A stretch of DNA of 64,000 nucleotides from Trichuris trichiura. Lineage: Eukaryota > Nematoda > Enoplea > Trichinellida > Trichuridae. Shown one piece after another: positions 47,544 through 59,632 of this stretch. The position numbers and the translations under genes were made by a program. The notes below the pieces were generated by a model. It saw only the letters and a list, made by a program, of their open reading frames with translations. It had not been told where the DNA came from and did not search any database. Position 1 is the stretch's first letter. Each line of letters begins with the position of its first letter. Where the stretch lies: assembly GCA_037903355.1 (NCBI GenBank), contig JBAJFE010000004.1:5998001-6062000 (forward strand). Reading direction: 5' to 3'.

Positions 47544-47915
47544 AATACTGACAAGATGCTTTTCTTTAAACTTCTTCAGGCAAGGGTCTATGCAATGTAT
47601 AAAACTGCTTTATTATGGAAGCTTTCTAACGGTGGAGCTCCACCTGCCAAAGCAGTTCGATGCCTAGAAAAGTGTACAATGCACGGGGTTTCGGCCTTAA
47701 TTCTAGGCGAGCTGGAGTTTGTCAAACATTATATGATCGCCTGAAAACACAGTTGAGTTGTCCTGTTTCCTATAAAGCGGTTCAGCATATCTGGCAGCGG
47801 CATGGATGCTATGAGAATGCATTGAAAGAGATGAAAAAAAGCAGGAAGAAAAAAATGCCTTCCTATTATTTTAACAGCCGTGTGCTTTACAAAGCTGTAA
47901 CAAGAACCTATGTCA
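47544..47915 (+). CDS. unrecognised coding candidate
   Basis: Two overlapping plus frames share this interval. The better one (about 47651-47914) is basic with aromatic residues (Q-T-L-Y-D-R-L-K, V-Q-H-I-W-Q-R-H-G-C-Y, M-K-K-S-R-K-K-K-M) and ends at a good donor GTATGT near 47915. A TTCTTCAG acceptor lies at about 47579. This looks like an internal exon, but no family was recognised and no partner exon could be joined. It may be spurious. Confidence 0.3.
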
Positions 47916-48804
47916 AGTATGTTCTGCTGAAATGCTTTTACCTTTTTTAAAACTTTCTCACCTTTTGAACTTCTATGGAATAGCATGCAGTAACTACAAA
48001 TAAGTAACAATTATCTTCAGACCAGCGTTTACTAACCTGTTTTAAAGAGCGTAAAAAGCAGATCTGAGTTGCACTGTTTAACTGTGTAGTGCAGTAGAAT
48101 ATATAACAAGGAAAGGCAAAATTCCCTTCATTCATCAGGATTTTGCGGGAGGTAAGATGAAGCTACAATTTGTGTTAAATCAGCCTGTCGATGAGTATTA
48201 ATTCTTATGGTTAGCCAAGCCGTCTTTAATAAAGCTGACCGCATACCTTACAACAATTTCTTCTTTATAGGTTAGCAATATTAAGGATACTTGCGATATA
48301 TAAAAATTGTAAGCAAAAAATTAGACTCTCTTTTAAAGTAGTCAGTAAATCCTGAATGCAATTATTAGCGCTGTAAATATAACTACTGTTTGCTCCAAGC
48401 TGATCTTCTTAAACTGCTAGGCAGGCATTCGTTGTCTGTACTTGTTTGAGAAATATGAGTGAACTTTTGTTTCTGTTAATTCATGAACTACAAATGGAGC
48501 TTTAGTCCCATGAAAATATAATCTTTTGTAACGGTCGTTGTAATACTCTTAACTGCGGTGGTAAACCACTTCTTCCATTATCAAGTTTTAGCGCTCCTTT
48601 AGATAACTCAGATTCGTCCCAGCGGACATTGCTTTGTCCCTTCAGAGTCGATGATGTTCATAATTGAAGAAAGTAAACCTATACATCTGGTGAATGGAAC
48701 AAATAACATGCATAGTAAGAACGTCTGCATTCCAGTTAACAACCACGCGAATGAGGCACTTATTTTCTTGGTAACTGAGCACTTAATCATTAAACAGATT
48801 TCTT

Positions 48805-49119
48805 GAACACTGCGTGCTTCGTAACGGGATGGGATTTCATAGTGTATGGTCTTCTACGGCTTTTCCCGTTTATCTGTTGTGCTTGTATCTGTAAATTAGA
48901 CGAAACAGCTGCTCTACCAATGGATGGTCCACCACCTCACTGACGACGGAACTAGAGCGTTCCGAAAGCTCTGATATTAAACAGTTGAGTGCATTGACAT
49001 CTGTACAATTTTTCTTAATAACGGCTCATCCATCCGTTGGTAGAGCAGCTGTTTCGTTTAATTTACAGGTGCAAGCACAACAGATAAACGGGAAAAGCCG
49101 TAGAAGACCATACACTATG
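48805..49119 (+). mobile_element. foldback insertion of family B with internal hammerhead
   Basis: Bounded by a 13-bp duplication AAACAGATTTCTT (48792-48804 and 49120-49132). Inverted arms of about 95 bp (from about 48831 and ending 49119) contain the family-B signature. The left arm extends about 30 bases beyond the right, repeating the one-full-one-truncated rule. Between the arms lies a hammerhead motif on the plus strand. Confidence 0.82.
48928..48975 (+). ncRNA. hammerhead ribozyme motif (family B)
   Basis: Core CTGACGA followed by an extra C, stem II GGAAC..GTTCC, then GAAAGCTC, with TCA before the core pairing with TGA after GCTC. The layout is identical to family A although the sequence differs, so the pairings are supported by covariation. 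Confidence 0.68.
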
Positions 49120-49139
49120 AAACAGATTTCTTTTAAATA

Positions 49140-52100
49140 TTACTGCCATTGCTGAGTCTCAAAAGTGTTGCGAAAAATCTAGCCTTCTAATGAATTTGAT
49201 TCACATATTCACATCACAACATTCATATTCCTGTTGTCCTTCATTTGGAGTAGTAGTGCATATGAAAACAACTTAACTTTAGTCAACTGAAATTTGTTAA
49301 TCAAACATTAAGCGGAAGGAAAAATATGAACTGAGAATTTCTTAACTTCATTGGCATACGAATGCCATAGGCCCATTCATTGACATATGGTTTACAAAGA
49401 TAATAGCAAACTTTGTAAGACTTGACGGCTACCGAAAGTGGGTCGCTGAGTTTTCAGGAATCTACTGCACCCATCGTCAATGTGCAACTCGTACGCTGAT
49501 GACGGAAGCAGGCGATTCCAGAGGGAATCCTCTTGAATTCTGTTGGAAAAATGAGAGACGTGTTCTAGTCTAGCACGCAGAGCAAGCGCAAAGCCAAGAT
49601 AGTTTAATAATGAAAAACAGCAGAGCGCAGAAAACAGCTTATCAGATCGGGCACAAGCGAAGAGAATGACAGTGCAGAGCAGAAAAGAGCAAGCGTCGTT
49701 CTTATCGGCGTAGGTGTCTTATCTGCATCTGGCAAATTGCCCGCGCGTAGGTGGTTAACTTCCTCCGCCGCGAGTCACTCTTGTTGACGCGTGGTCGGCG
49801 GCCATTTTCCAACAAATTCATTTTCCATTGCCAAGTAAACTTTTTAAATTGGTTTGGAAAAGAATAATCAACATGGCCTATACCCTATACACATCAAGGA
49901 GGAATTCCTGCCTCGCCAGCCTACCGTATAGCGTGCAAATCATTTAAAAACTGTATGTACCTGTGCTGTGTAGAATCTGTACAAGAAGAAATGGTGGTTT
50001 CCGTAAATAAACTTATACTCGATGGAAGTCTAAAGTTCTGTCAGGAAAAGTTATGTGCTCAAGGGTAGTATTTTTATGAACGTGGAACCGAATGTCAGTC
50101 ATTCCTCTGTTTTTCAAACATGAATGTTGAAAACCAAGCCAGAAACACTTCTTCATAAGAATAAGGCAAGAACGCGAAGAAATTATCTAATCAAGTCGTA
50201 ACGTCAATATTAAAACAAACTAATGCGTCAGAGAGGAACCGAAATGATATCTATTTCTTATTTGATTGCCTCATTGGCGGTACGGGTACCATTGAAAACA
50301 CGAATTTTCCCGTCAAAGCAAATTCTCTAAATGAAATTCATGGAAAGAACATTTTCTGCCGACGGCATTTTAAATGGCGGACCAAAACTTTAGGCTGACG
50401 TGTCACAGGCCTACCACTAATAATGCCGACAATAAAAACACGTTCTTTGGGAAAGCTTCGTTCTATAAACCTATTTCAGTTGAAAAATCATGTCTACTCA
50501 GTGGAGCCATAATGAGGCTATGCGAAACAGCCAAAATGAGGACAATAAATGCTTCAGCAATATACGGCAATAGTCCTCTTGAAAAAAAGGTTTTTGGTGA
50601 ATGAGAGTTGAACTTGTTGAACAGATTGGTTTGATATTCAGCGCCAAAGTTATTAAACCGTTTTAACAGAAATTTCTAAGCGCTAGGAACGTACCTGAGC
50701 ACTTCCAATAGCACTATTTTTATTCATATCGGAATTAAAATCATATTCTAAAATATGTATTTGCCTATACTGCTACGGTACGAAACCTAGTTTATTTGAA
50801 AATGCCCAATCTTCTCTTATGTTGACCTTTAGTACTTCGATGATATGCTCTTTACTATGTATGATGCGCTGGTGCTTTCCAAAGCCTAAACGCTACCAGT
50901 AGAGCACTTTCACTGTCATCATTTCGTAAGTAAAAATTTTTTCTAGCCCTAACTGGATTAGGACAGAGCCAAATGGTTGGCGATCTCAACGCTCCAGCTC
51001 ATCGACCAGCTCAGCGGCGCTAGCTTCATGGGAACGTCGCAGACATCTGTCTCGTTCTTTCTATTTCAAATCATTCCGTAGCAGTATTGGAGTAACTGGA
51101 ATCGGTTACTGCCGTAACAGGAAAGATGATAATACCCCTTGCAACTGCTCAACGGTCCTCATTGACCAACGAAGCGGACTAGTAACGTCATATCCAATGA
51201 AAGAAAATGACGCAGAAATGACTGGCAAGGGACCATGCAAGTATTATAGCACTGAAAAAGAAGATTTATTGCCTGATTTGTCTGAATATGACGAGAACGG
51301 TTATTTAACTTCTCACAGCAAAAGCTATGATGATGACGCATAACCTCTTAATTCCAAGTGGTGATACAGTGGGACTCTCTTTTTTTCCAAATTCAAGGAT
51401 GTTGTTCAAGACTAACTTGCCTCCCATGGCAATTCACATTTTTATTATACGTACATAGTAGTTCCGTAAGGGGACTACTTTTGAACTAAGGCGAATACCA
51501 AAAGTACTATAAATCAAGTTTTCTTGCATGCAAATTTATGGATAAATAATCAATAATTGTTGCGCTAAACTGCCAAATGAGCTACTCATGGCACTGTGGC
51601 CTTCAGCACATGTTATGAGCAAAACACTTGGTGAACATAGCTGACCGATGGACCAAGAATAGCCTTTATATGCTCTATTGTGTGGTAAACAGAGGCTTTC
51701 AATCGTTTGGCTACAATATGAAGCCTAAATGCTAAAGCAAGACTAGTACAACATAGTGAAAATTTTTACTAGGCATCTGATGTGGTGACATACGTAGAAA
51801 GCGCAAGGTTGTGAACATGATGTCAATCTTCAAGCTTTAAACTGCTCCAAGGTTTTCTGACAGCCACGTTGTCTCTCATACTGATATCGTCATCATACAA
51901 CTTAACTTGCCATCCACTCATGGACCTATGACTTGATTGTTTCGTGTCCTTGCTGAGCAGTACGCACTACAGGACACAACAAGCCATCTAAAGAATTTTG
52001 TAATCAACGTTATATAAGCGTCGCCAGAGTTCATAGTTGCTAATCCAGCTGAAAACTGCAACCGTAGCAGATACATTCTGAAGCCATTGCAAGGTAATTC

Positions 52101-54900
52101 CTTTTGATTTCGTGTGCACCGTGATTTTCATGTTCACAAACAATAGCTATTTGCAAAAAATAATGGTTGTTTTTGCTCTTTCAAACTTTCATGCGTATTT
52201 CTGAGTGAATTTTTAAAACTACGTACATGCAATATACTTTTCAAGACTGAAATCCGCTTCATTGATTAGTGCCGTCAGTTTTGAATTCAGTGTTTATTCG
52301 CGTTTGTTTTGAGTGCAAATTAAAAAAGAAAAAGACATTTTAAAACGACGTTATGGTATAAATAGCGCAGTAGAAGCTGCTGTTAGCAACAGACATGATT
52401 TTGACTTGGTATCTTATCCGCTTTCAACATCGGTGGCAAAAGTTTTGAACATACAGCTTACGAAAACAAGGGCGTATGTTGCTATTTTGATGAACATAAA
52501 GTATTAGAGTTACACCCTTTTCGAAAGGTTCTTATTTAAAAATGTTCTGGAGTTTTCAGGATACAGCTTGTGTCCTGTCTTCAGCGGAATCATCTTTATC
52601 AACATTGGTTACTTACAAAGTTTTACAATGAGGACGAAGAATCTAGTTGCCACGTTCTCTTCGTTGTTATTAATTACACGTCCGTCAGTTAGTTAAAAAT
52701 TTGTTTCTTTATTAATCTCAGTTAAACGTCAGCAAGGACAACTAGATTCAAAAAGAACAACTGTCAGCATATGCAGATACTTTTAACTTACATAAGGTGA
52801 CCAATCGGTGACGATTTAATACGAGCCAAACGGCCACGAGTTTCTAAGTCCCTTGAAACACAAAATAAGAATTTAAAAGTGCACAACTGTAAAAAATGGA
52901 GTCGACATATCTGTGGAGAATACATGCAAGGCCCTGCGAGTAATACTAAACATTCGTAGCACGTATAAAGCGTAACCTTGGTACGCGAAAAAGTAATTCC
53001 AAAACTAGCAAATGTTGCAAAAGTAGCTGGCATTTCTGTTACTTCAAACTGTGATACTTATTTTGAATGAACTTTTACGTAACTGTGTTCACACTAGAAA
53101 CTTATGAAGCATTACACCTGCTCTACTGAATTTTACTTCCAGTTTGGTTTTCAGTGCTTATTAGTCATTATGCGGATATCAAATAAAAGAAGGAAAAAGG
53201 GACATTCAGGCGATTTCATTGCAGAAGCAAAGCTTTGCAAGCTGCCTCCAACATCAGCCCTACATCTGACCAGGAATCTGTCAACGTGTAACATCAGTTC
53301 CCAAGGTTTTGCAATGGATACGAAAGCGTCGAAGAAATATTTTAAAACTGAAACTCCTTTTTTCAGCGCATAACTATATGTGAGCAGCGCAGGGGTGTGT
53401 TGCCGCAGGAACCTAAACTGAAAGGTGGTCGTTAACTGATCAGCAAAAGGCAGAGGCGGGATGCCAACGGAATCGGGAATGAGAAAACAAGGGAAAGCTA
53501 CTTCTTAACCCAAGGGTAAAAGGAGAGCGCCAAGTGCCCAATAGATCATAGAAAGAAAAAAATAGAGGTAGCTACTGTTTGCGCGAAGGGCGAAAGTGTG
53601 GCGCCAACTGGCAAAGCGAATCAGACACAGTGGTCGACAGCAGAACCAGGACAGTTCACAACGTTGGACTGATAGCACCGAAAAATCCGCGTTCCATTTC
53701 GAAACAAGTCGGTTCGATACTGGAAAGTCTCCCAGCGAGGACGTTGTTGCGCGACAATTTGAACTTCTTCGTCCAATTGTTCCTGATTTAGGATGTAAGT
53801 GACAAATTTCAATTCCAAAGCTATTTGTTAGGGTTTCTCTGCCTGACTCTGTAACATTATTGAGTAACCGGTGTTTTACAAAGGGCTTATAAGGCCTAAT
53901 GGTCTTAAGTGTTTGGAACTAAACCAAACACTCTACCAACAAATGGACGATTAGTAGTCTAAATCACAATGACAACATTCGAAATACTGATAAACAAATT
54001 CTTAGCAGAAAAAATTTAAACAAACCGCAGCAATCAAAACTGATGAAGTTTTTAGGTCTAAGTCTGACAGCAAGCAGCTCATAGTCTGCGTAGGAGATTA
54101 TTTTGAAACCTTTCCACATGAGAGTTTTTGCATAAGGAACTCATTGACAGATGTATGGCATAGCTGGCTGCATGGAAATGCCACGTGCCCGCCGCGTTTG
54201 TACGGGTTTTAAAAAGTCAAATCTACAGTCCAGTGTGGCTTTTTTAATTCCGATTAAGTTATAGTCTTATGTAAGAAAACTACCTAATTACATTTTACTA
54301 AGCTTATTTATCATAGTAAGCATTACGAGTTCTAGATGGTGCACTTGTATACCTTCTTTTAATAAATGTTCGTTGGACCTAATTTGTTTCCTTTCGCTAT
54401 GGCCAGTAATATCTAAAGGAGTTAAGGAAACTCAGTTATTAGCATTGTTTTAATTTTTCTCCTAGAATGAGCTTTCTTTTGCTGCGTTGTTTCGTAGGAA
54501 CTTCAAGCAATTACTACGCGTCGTAGTGTTTTTCAAATTGTAATTAATTTGTCTACCCTTTCCAGATCAAGAGGAATTCTTCATATTTTTTTCTGCACTG
54601 TATAGTCTAAGAAAACGGAATGTTCATCACTGTTTTACAAGGCAAAGTGATTTTAGCTTGCCAAAGCCGAGACTGACCCTTTATTACAGCACGCGGGCGA
54701 GAGCACGAGTTTCTCTGTAGAGTTTGCGTTTAGTACCTGACGTTCAGTTACTGTCGCTGCTTGCTATCGGTTAAACGATTTAATTGGATTTATTAGCTTG
54801 GAAATTCTGTTTTTATTAGAAAATATGTTTGTCGTATTTTGATTTACTCCTGAAAAAATGTCAACGTATGTTACCTAATTAGGCCTTCTCATTTTGTGTT
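49140..54900. other. no firmly supportable gene
   Basis: AT-rich. The frame at about 53596-53793 (ending at a GTAAGTG donor, with P-S-E-D-V-V-A-R-Q-F-E-L-L) could be an isolated exon but has no partner or known domain. A decayed hammerhead motif lies at 52550-52590. Confidence 0.4.
52548..52592 (-). ncRNA. hammerhead-like motif (family A, diverged)
   Basis: Minus strand: CCG then core CTGAAGA (52584-52578), stem II AGGACAC..TATCCT and GAAAAC where GAAAGC is expected. The core and GAAA are kept, but the sequence after them is changed and stem I is poor. Confidence 0.5.
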
Positions 54901-54932
54901 TTCGACGTACCGTTTTCAGTAGTGAACCTTCA

Positions 54933-56382
54933 ATGTCAATTGAGACTTATGGCGAGAAGCCAAAATCCTTCTCGTTCGAACCAAATTCAGAACGTTATTA
55001 CATTGGATCTGAGGTGAGCATGTATTATGTACAGTTGGCTTAAGTCATCTTAGCTTTGTGTAGGTTGGAAATTACATGAGACTTTTTCGGGGCGCCTTAT
55101 ATAAGAAGTATCCACTTTTATGGCGCCGAATGGCAAGTTTGGAAGAGAAGAGAAAAATGCAAGACATGGGTTTGTTGCTGGGTTGTAGAACGGTTTACCA
55201 AACAACAAATGAATTTAAGGATTTAACCAAAATACTTTATCGACGAACATGATGCTAATGCGTGCCAGCGAAGTTGAAGAAGTTTGGAATGGTCGTGACG
55301 AAAAATATAGAGCTGTGTCCATTGCGTCCATGAGTGAAAGTCAGAGTGCCAAACTTAGGTATGCATTATTCTAGCTGCCTTGTTTTACAGTGCGTATGTT
55401 TAGGGACAGTAAAACCAGACAAAGTAACGTTTGGCTTGGTCAGTTTGCGAACGGGTCGCATCACCTTGACGCTGTACCGTGTTCAACCCCAGTTGCACCA
55501 AACCGTCAGGGGCATAAGAAACTTCGCACCTATCCCGTTTGGTATCTTAAACTATTGGTTTTTATTACTTGAAGAAATAATTTAGTTATGATGATACGGA
55601 CGCTGAAGCCTTAGTGGAAAACGCAAATCAGCCTGAAGTATTGGTTCCAATTCGTTTGGACATGGAAATTGATGGTTACAAGTTACGAGACTCCTTCACG
55701 TGGAATAAAAATGGTTATTGTTCTTGCCATCTGCGGTTCCTTGCATTGGTCATTTTAGAACTGCATATAACTCCCGAAATTTTTGCTGAGATACTATGCG
55801 ATGACCTCGACTTACCACCTTCATCTTTTGTTCCGGCCGTCGCTCAGAGTATTCGACAACAGTTGGATGCTTTTCCTTCCGAAAATTTGCTTGGTGATCA
55901 ACCTGATCAACGTGTAATCCTAAAAGTATGTTGTAAACAGCTCCTACTGTCGAAAAATCATATCTTGCCGTTGTTTTGAAGCTTAACATAAATATAGGAA
56001 ATCTGTCGCTTGTCGATCAGTTCGAATGGGACATGTCAGAACCGGAGAATAATCCTGAAGCATTTGCCGTACAGCTGTGTACTGATTTAGGCCTAGGCGG
56101 AGAGTTTGTTCCCGTGGTCGCTTACAGCATCCGCGGTCAACTTGCGTGGCACCAAAGGACATATGCGTTTAGGTATGGAATTCAAAGTTTGTCCATTTAT
56201 TTCAATCCTGTCGTTACAGTGAAGCGCAACTCCCTACAGTGGAAAACCCGTTCCGTCCATCCAACGAAGCAGATAGCTACAGTATGTTTTTAGAAACCCT
56301 TACAGATGCTGAAATGGAAAAGAAAATCCGCGACCAAGATCGTAACACTCGACGTATGCGACGACTCGCTAATACATGGTGA
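54933..56382 (+). CDS. SMARCB1: SNF5/SMARCB1 subunit of SWI/SNF (BAF) chromatin remodeller
   Basis: Eight exons: 54933-55013, 55064-55169, 55220-55358, 55404-55541, 55586-55713, 55759-55925, 55982-56172, 56220-56382. All have GT..AG introns of 44-56 bp and consistent phases, giving 370 residues (human 385). The N-terminal winged-helix region has [16 protein letters not shown]. The linker carries A-S-E-V-E-E and [14 protein letters not shown]. Two SNF5 repeats follow ([10 protein letters not shown] .. I-L-C-D-D-L-D-L and [10 protein letters not shown] .. L-G-L-G-G-E-F-V). The C-terminal helix has [20 protein letters not shown]. It is a nuclear core subunit that binds the nucleosome acidic patch. 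An AG acceptor 13-14 bases before the ATG may be a trans-splice site. The gene looks intact. Confidence 0.97.
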
Positions 56383-56389
56383 CCTGTGC

Positions 56390-57344
56390 TGTTCGCCTTT
56401 AAGTAGGCATCTGAAGTTAGTATTGGTAGTTCTGACTTTTTTTGTTAGGCAGTATTGTCTGTTCAAATGTTTTAAAGACAATGATCCCATGAAACAATTT
56501 ATTACCATTCATCTTTTACTTTTCATTTGATAACGCGTACTATCGACACTGTACAAATGCCTGCTATTCCCGGTAAAGATTAAATATTTTTCGCTGACGA
56601 GCGTTAACTCTCGTTGCGTATGAAAATAAGAATAGGGTAAAAAATAATCCTGCTCGGTCGACATTTTTGACTAATGAACATGCGCAGCTGGTGTAGCCGA
56701 ACTGCACTGCTCTAGAAGAATTCTCAGCCCACATCCTTTCGGCTGAAATTCATCGTAGATAAGCTATATGCTTGTTTTGATGGGTGAGACCATTTCGCAG
56801 CGAAAAGTGTGCGAATGTTTTAATGTTTCGTGACGAAGATGCTAAAAAACCATGTGCGCATGTTCTTTATTTCCTATCGAGGTTTTGAACTCGTCTAAAT
56901 ACGTCCTTCAATTGGACTCCAGTTATTTAACTGCGCCCTCCTGCTGGGTGATTATCCCGCAGTAGCCGAAGCTTAAATTTGTCGGAAAATATTTCAGTTC
57001 CTTTGAAAGGGCAATCCATCCTAGCTTGCATTGATGACTGGGTAGCTATTGTTCTGTCTCTTTCAATTTTAAGAAATATTCTGATGCGTAATATCCTAAA
57101 TGCGCAGTAGCAGCATGGAAGCATTAATGCGAGTCTTAGTTGAGATAAAGCGAATAAATTTTTAATATTACTGTGCAATCTTCATTGTCCTACGTCTTTA
57201 TCATTTGAGTATGACGAAAAGAACAATGGTCTCACCGTATATAAAAAAAGACGTTCAGGCTACTATGCAGGCACTTACTGAAAGAGCTTCTTTTGTAGTA
57301 TTTGTCATCTTTCGGCAGGGGTGCCCGGCCTGCTAAATCTGAAA
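56390..57344. other. intergenic, no gene seen
   Basis: Sequence 3' of SMARCB1. Overlapping short frames on both strands, no domain recognised. Confidence 0.4.
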
Positions 57345-57346
57345 TA

Positions 57347-59630
57347 CAGTTGAACTTCCGTAAGTTGACCACCTCCTAAGGGATTAGAGAAAACTGGTCA
57401 ACATAAGGAGGTTGTGGGTTTAAGGGTCTCGGCTGAATAGATTGGTATCTGTACGCATTTTATTCTGTTGCACAGCCTTTATTGGAGCACAACTCAATGG
57501 CGAGGTGCATAAAAATAACGTCATTCTAAAATAATGCTCAAGGCTTTTCAGAGGCTAGAATGCATCCTGAAAAAAGTATCAATTCTAGTCTGGTGCTTCC
57601 TCTTACTACAAAGGGCGAACTCTGCGCTAGCTACCCCGCTCAGCATTTCTGAGCGTTTTTCGGTAGCAAAACACCTCAGCTGCGCTAACATGCGCCTGAC
57701 TTCCTCTTCCTTCAGCTTTTGTACCATTTCCGTCTCACTGTCAGTTTCTTCCTGTGCGTCATCTCCTGCGCTACTTGCTTCTACGCTTATTTCCGTTTCG
57801 GCTAATATAGATTAGAAGATTGATTGTGGATCAGGTGCGATAGAGGTGGCCATCTCATCATCTATTGCAGCGAAATCTTCAAAATCTACTCCTTCAATCT
57901 CTGCTTCGCGAGTGGGGCTATCGGGTAGCTGCTCAACATCATCCTCTTGGTCTCTGACGAATTCAGTTCTCCTGAAGCATTTCCTTATTGCCTCCCGTTG
58001 AACCTTATTCCGGGAAGAGCTGACCGAATGTACGGCGTCCAAAGCTTTAGTGGACGCAGCAATCGAAGTCGTTTCCACAAATGAGCTGGTGACTTCTGCT
58101 TTGTTAATAACCCACTGCAGAAGCTGTGTCCGGTATTTCGTTTTAAATGTCTTGATTACTCCTTGATCTAGAGGCTAAGTTTTTGAGGAAGTGTTTGGAG
58201 GCAGCAGTTTCAACGTGACGTTTGTGAGTTTCCTCACGCTGGGACGGCTCGGACATTTGTCGACCACCAGTAAGATGGAACGTTTCATTCGTTTCACCTG
58301 TCAGTCAGCACTGCTTACCCGTTCCTGGAATACGATGGTTGTCATCCAGGCGCATTCATTTGATCTCCAAGTGACAGGGAGGTCGTCAGGCTTCAAATTC
58401 TTAAATGCGTGGGGTTTCGCTGATTTACCAATGACCAATGGCTCCAACTTCTCCCTGGTTGCGCTAGCGCAAAGGAACACAGTGAAGCGTTCTTTGGAGA
58501 GCTTCCCGCTTTTGCATTTGTCGCCTTTTAACACAAGGCTTCTATCAGGCATAGCCTTGAAGAACAAGCCGCATTCGTCGGCATTGAAAATGTCTTCCTC
58601 CTTGAATTCACCGGTAAGATAACGAAACTTCGCAATGAAATCTTCCAAGACCTCGACAGGAACTTCCTTCGATTTGCCGCTTAAGATGTTCTGGGAGATT
58701 TTATGAAGAAACTTAACCTCTCAAGCCAACCGCTTGATGCTCAGAAACCTGTCAACCCGAATTTCACGGCGAACCTTCTAGCAATTTCCTGGGTCATTGG
58801 GCCAGAGATCCGTGCATTAGCTGCTCTCCTTTACTTAAACCAGCTTAACGCTGCTACATTGACTTGGTCGAGGGAAGTTCTCTACCTTTTTCGCTGCCCG
58901 TTTCTGCTTTTCTTATCGTATCTTTCCAGGTACTTACGTTTACGTCTCTGAATGTTGCTAACGGTAGTCTTGCTGACATGGAACCGTTCCGCTGTCTTCC
59001 TTTGACTGTTGGTTTCGACAAAGTGGGTAAGATCCACTTTTTTCGTTCAGTGCCAACTTTCTCGGAATCTTTCCGTTCGGCCATAACGCAAACTGTAACC
59101 AGCTTGGTAGCTACTACTAAGCTGGAATATCTATACTCGCGAAAACACGTTAAGGCCACCTCTCGCACGGGTACAGCGAAGCGAATGAACAGAATTGACC
59201 ACGACGCGAACGAATACAACTAGGCCCGAATCGTCATATTTCGCGCCATGGGAGGATGCTGTCGACGCCTATGTGGGAGGTTATGTAAACGAGAAAGCGC
59301 GCAAGCTCCGCTGGCAAGCATGTGAAAAGCATCGTCAAAGCGACAGGATCGGTTCTCTCTTCAGTAATTTCCAACGCACGGTAATGAAAAACTTCGCTGC
59401 GTTGAGTAATAAATAGCATATTCAGGCACCGACGGTTAACAGCTCTTAGCGGCTGACAGAGCAAACTAGCATTGCGTCCATATACCACGTCACGGCTAAA
59501 GCGATCAACTTCCCACTTGCGGAGGTGGTCAACGTATAGAGGTTGTCCTTGCGCTTACTTACGTGCGGGCCAACCAATTTGTCAAATTTTGATCAACTTA
59601 GGGAGATGATCAACTTTGGAGGTTCCACTG
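57347..59630 (-). mobile_element. Tigger/pogo-type DNA transposon
   Basis: 2.28 kb bounded by imperfect terminal inverted repeats (left CAGTTGAACTTCCGTAAGTT.., right end on the minus strand CAGTGGAACCTCCAAAGTT..) and flanked by TA on both sides (57345-57346, 59631-59632), the target duplication of the Tc1/mariner/pogo superfamily. It contains a broken transposase on the minus strand. Confidence 0.88.
57812..59084 (-). pseudogene. Tigger-type DDE transposase, inactivated
   Basis: An ATG at 59084 opens a basic N-terminal region resembling a CENP-B/pogo DNA-binding segment (stop near 58854). The catalytic part follows in 58648-58301: I-F-N-A-D-E-C-G-L-F-F-K (first Asp), then after a stop L-L-V-V-D-K-C-P-S-R-P (second Asp; most relatives have D-N-C), then T-S-S-K-T-stop-P-L-D-Q-G-V-I (third Asp), where TAG replaces the usual CAG. 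A C-terminal acidic tail ends at 57812. At least two stops and frame changes make it non-functional. Confidence 0.85.
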
Positions 59631-59632
59631 TA

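Noticed and set aside
52313..53373. Possible diverged duplication (52.3 kb against 53.15 kb)
   Set aside because: Only short scattered similarity by eye; needs an alignment and could be chance.
53579..53818. Three overlapping frames, one ending at a good 5' splice site
   Set aside because: No recognisable protein family and no matching exon downstream; kept only as a remark in the 49-55 kb region.
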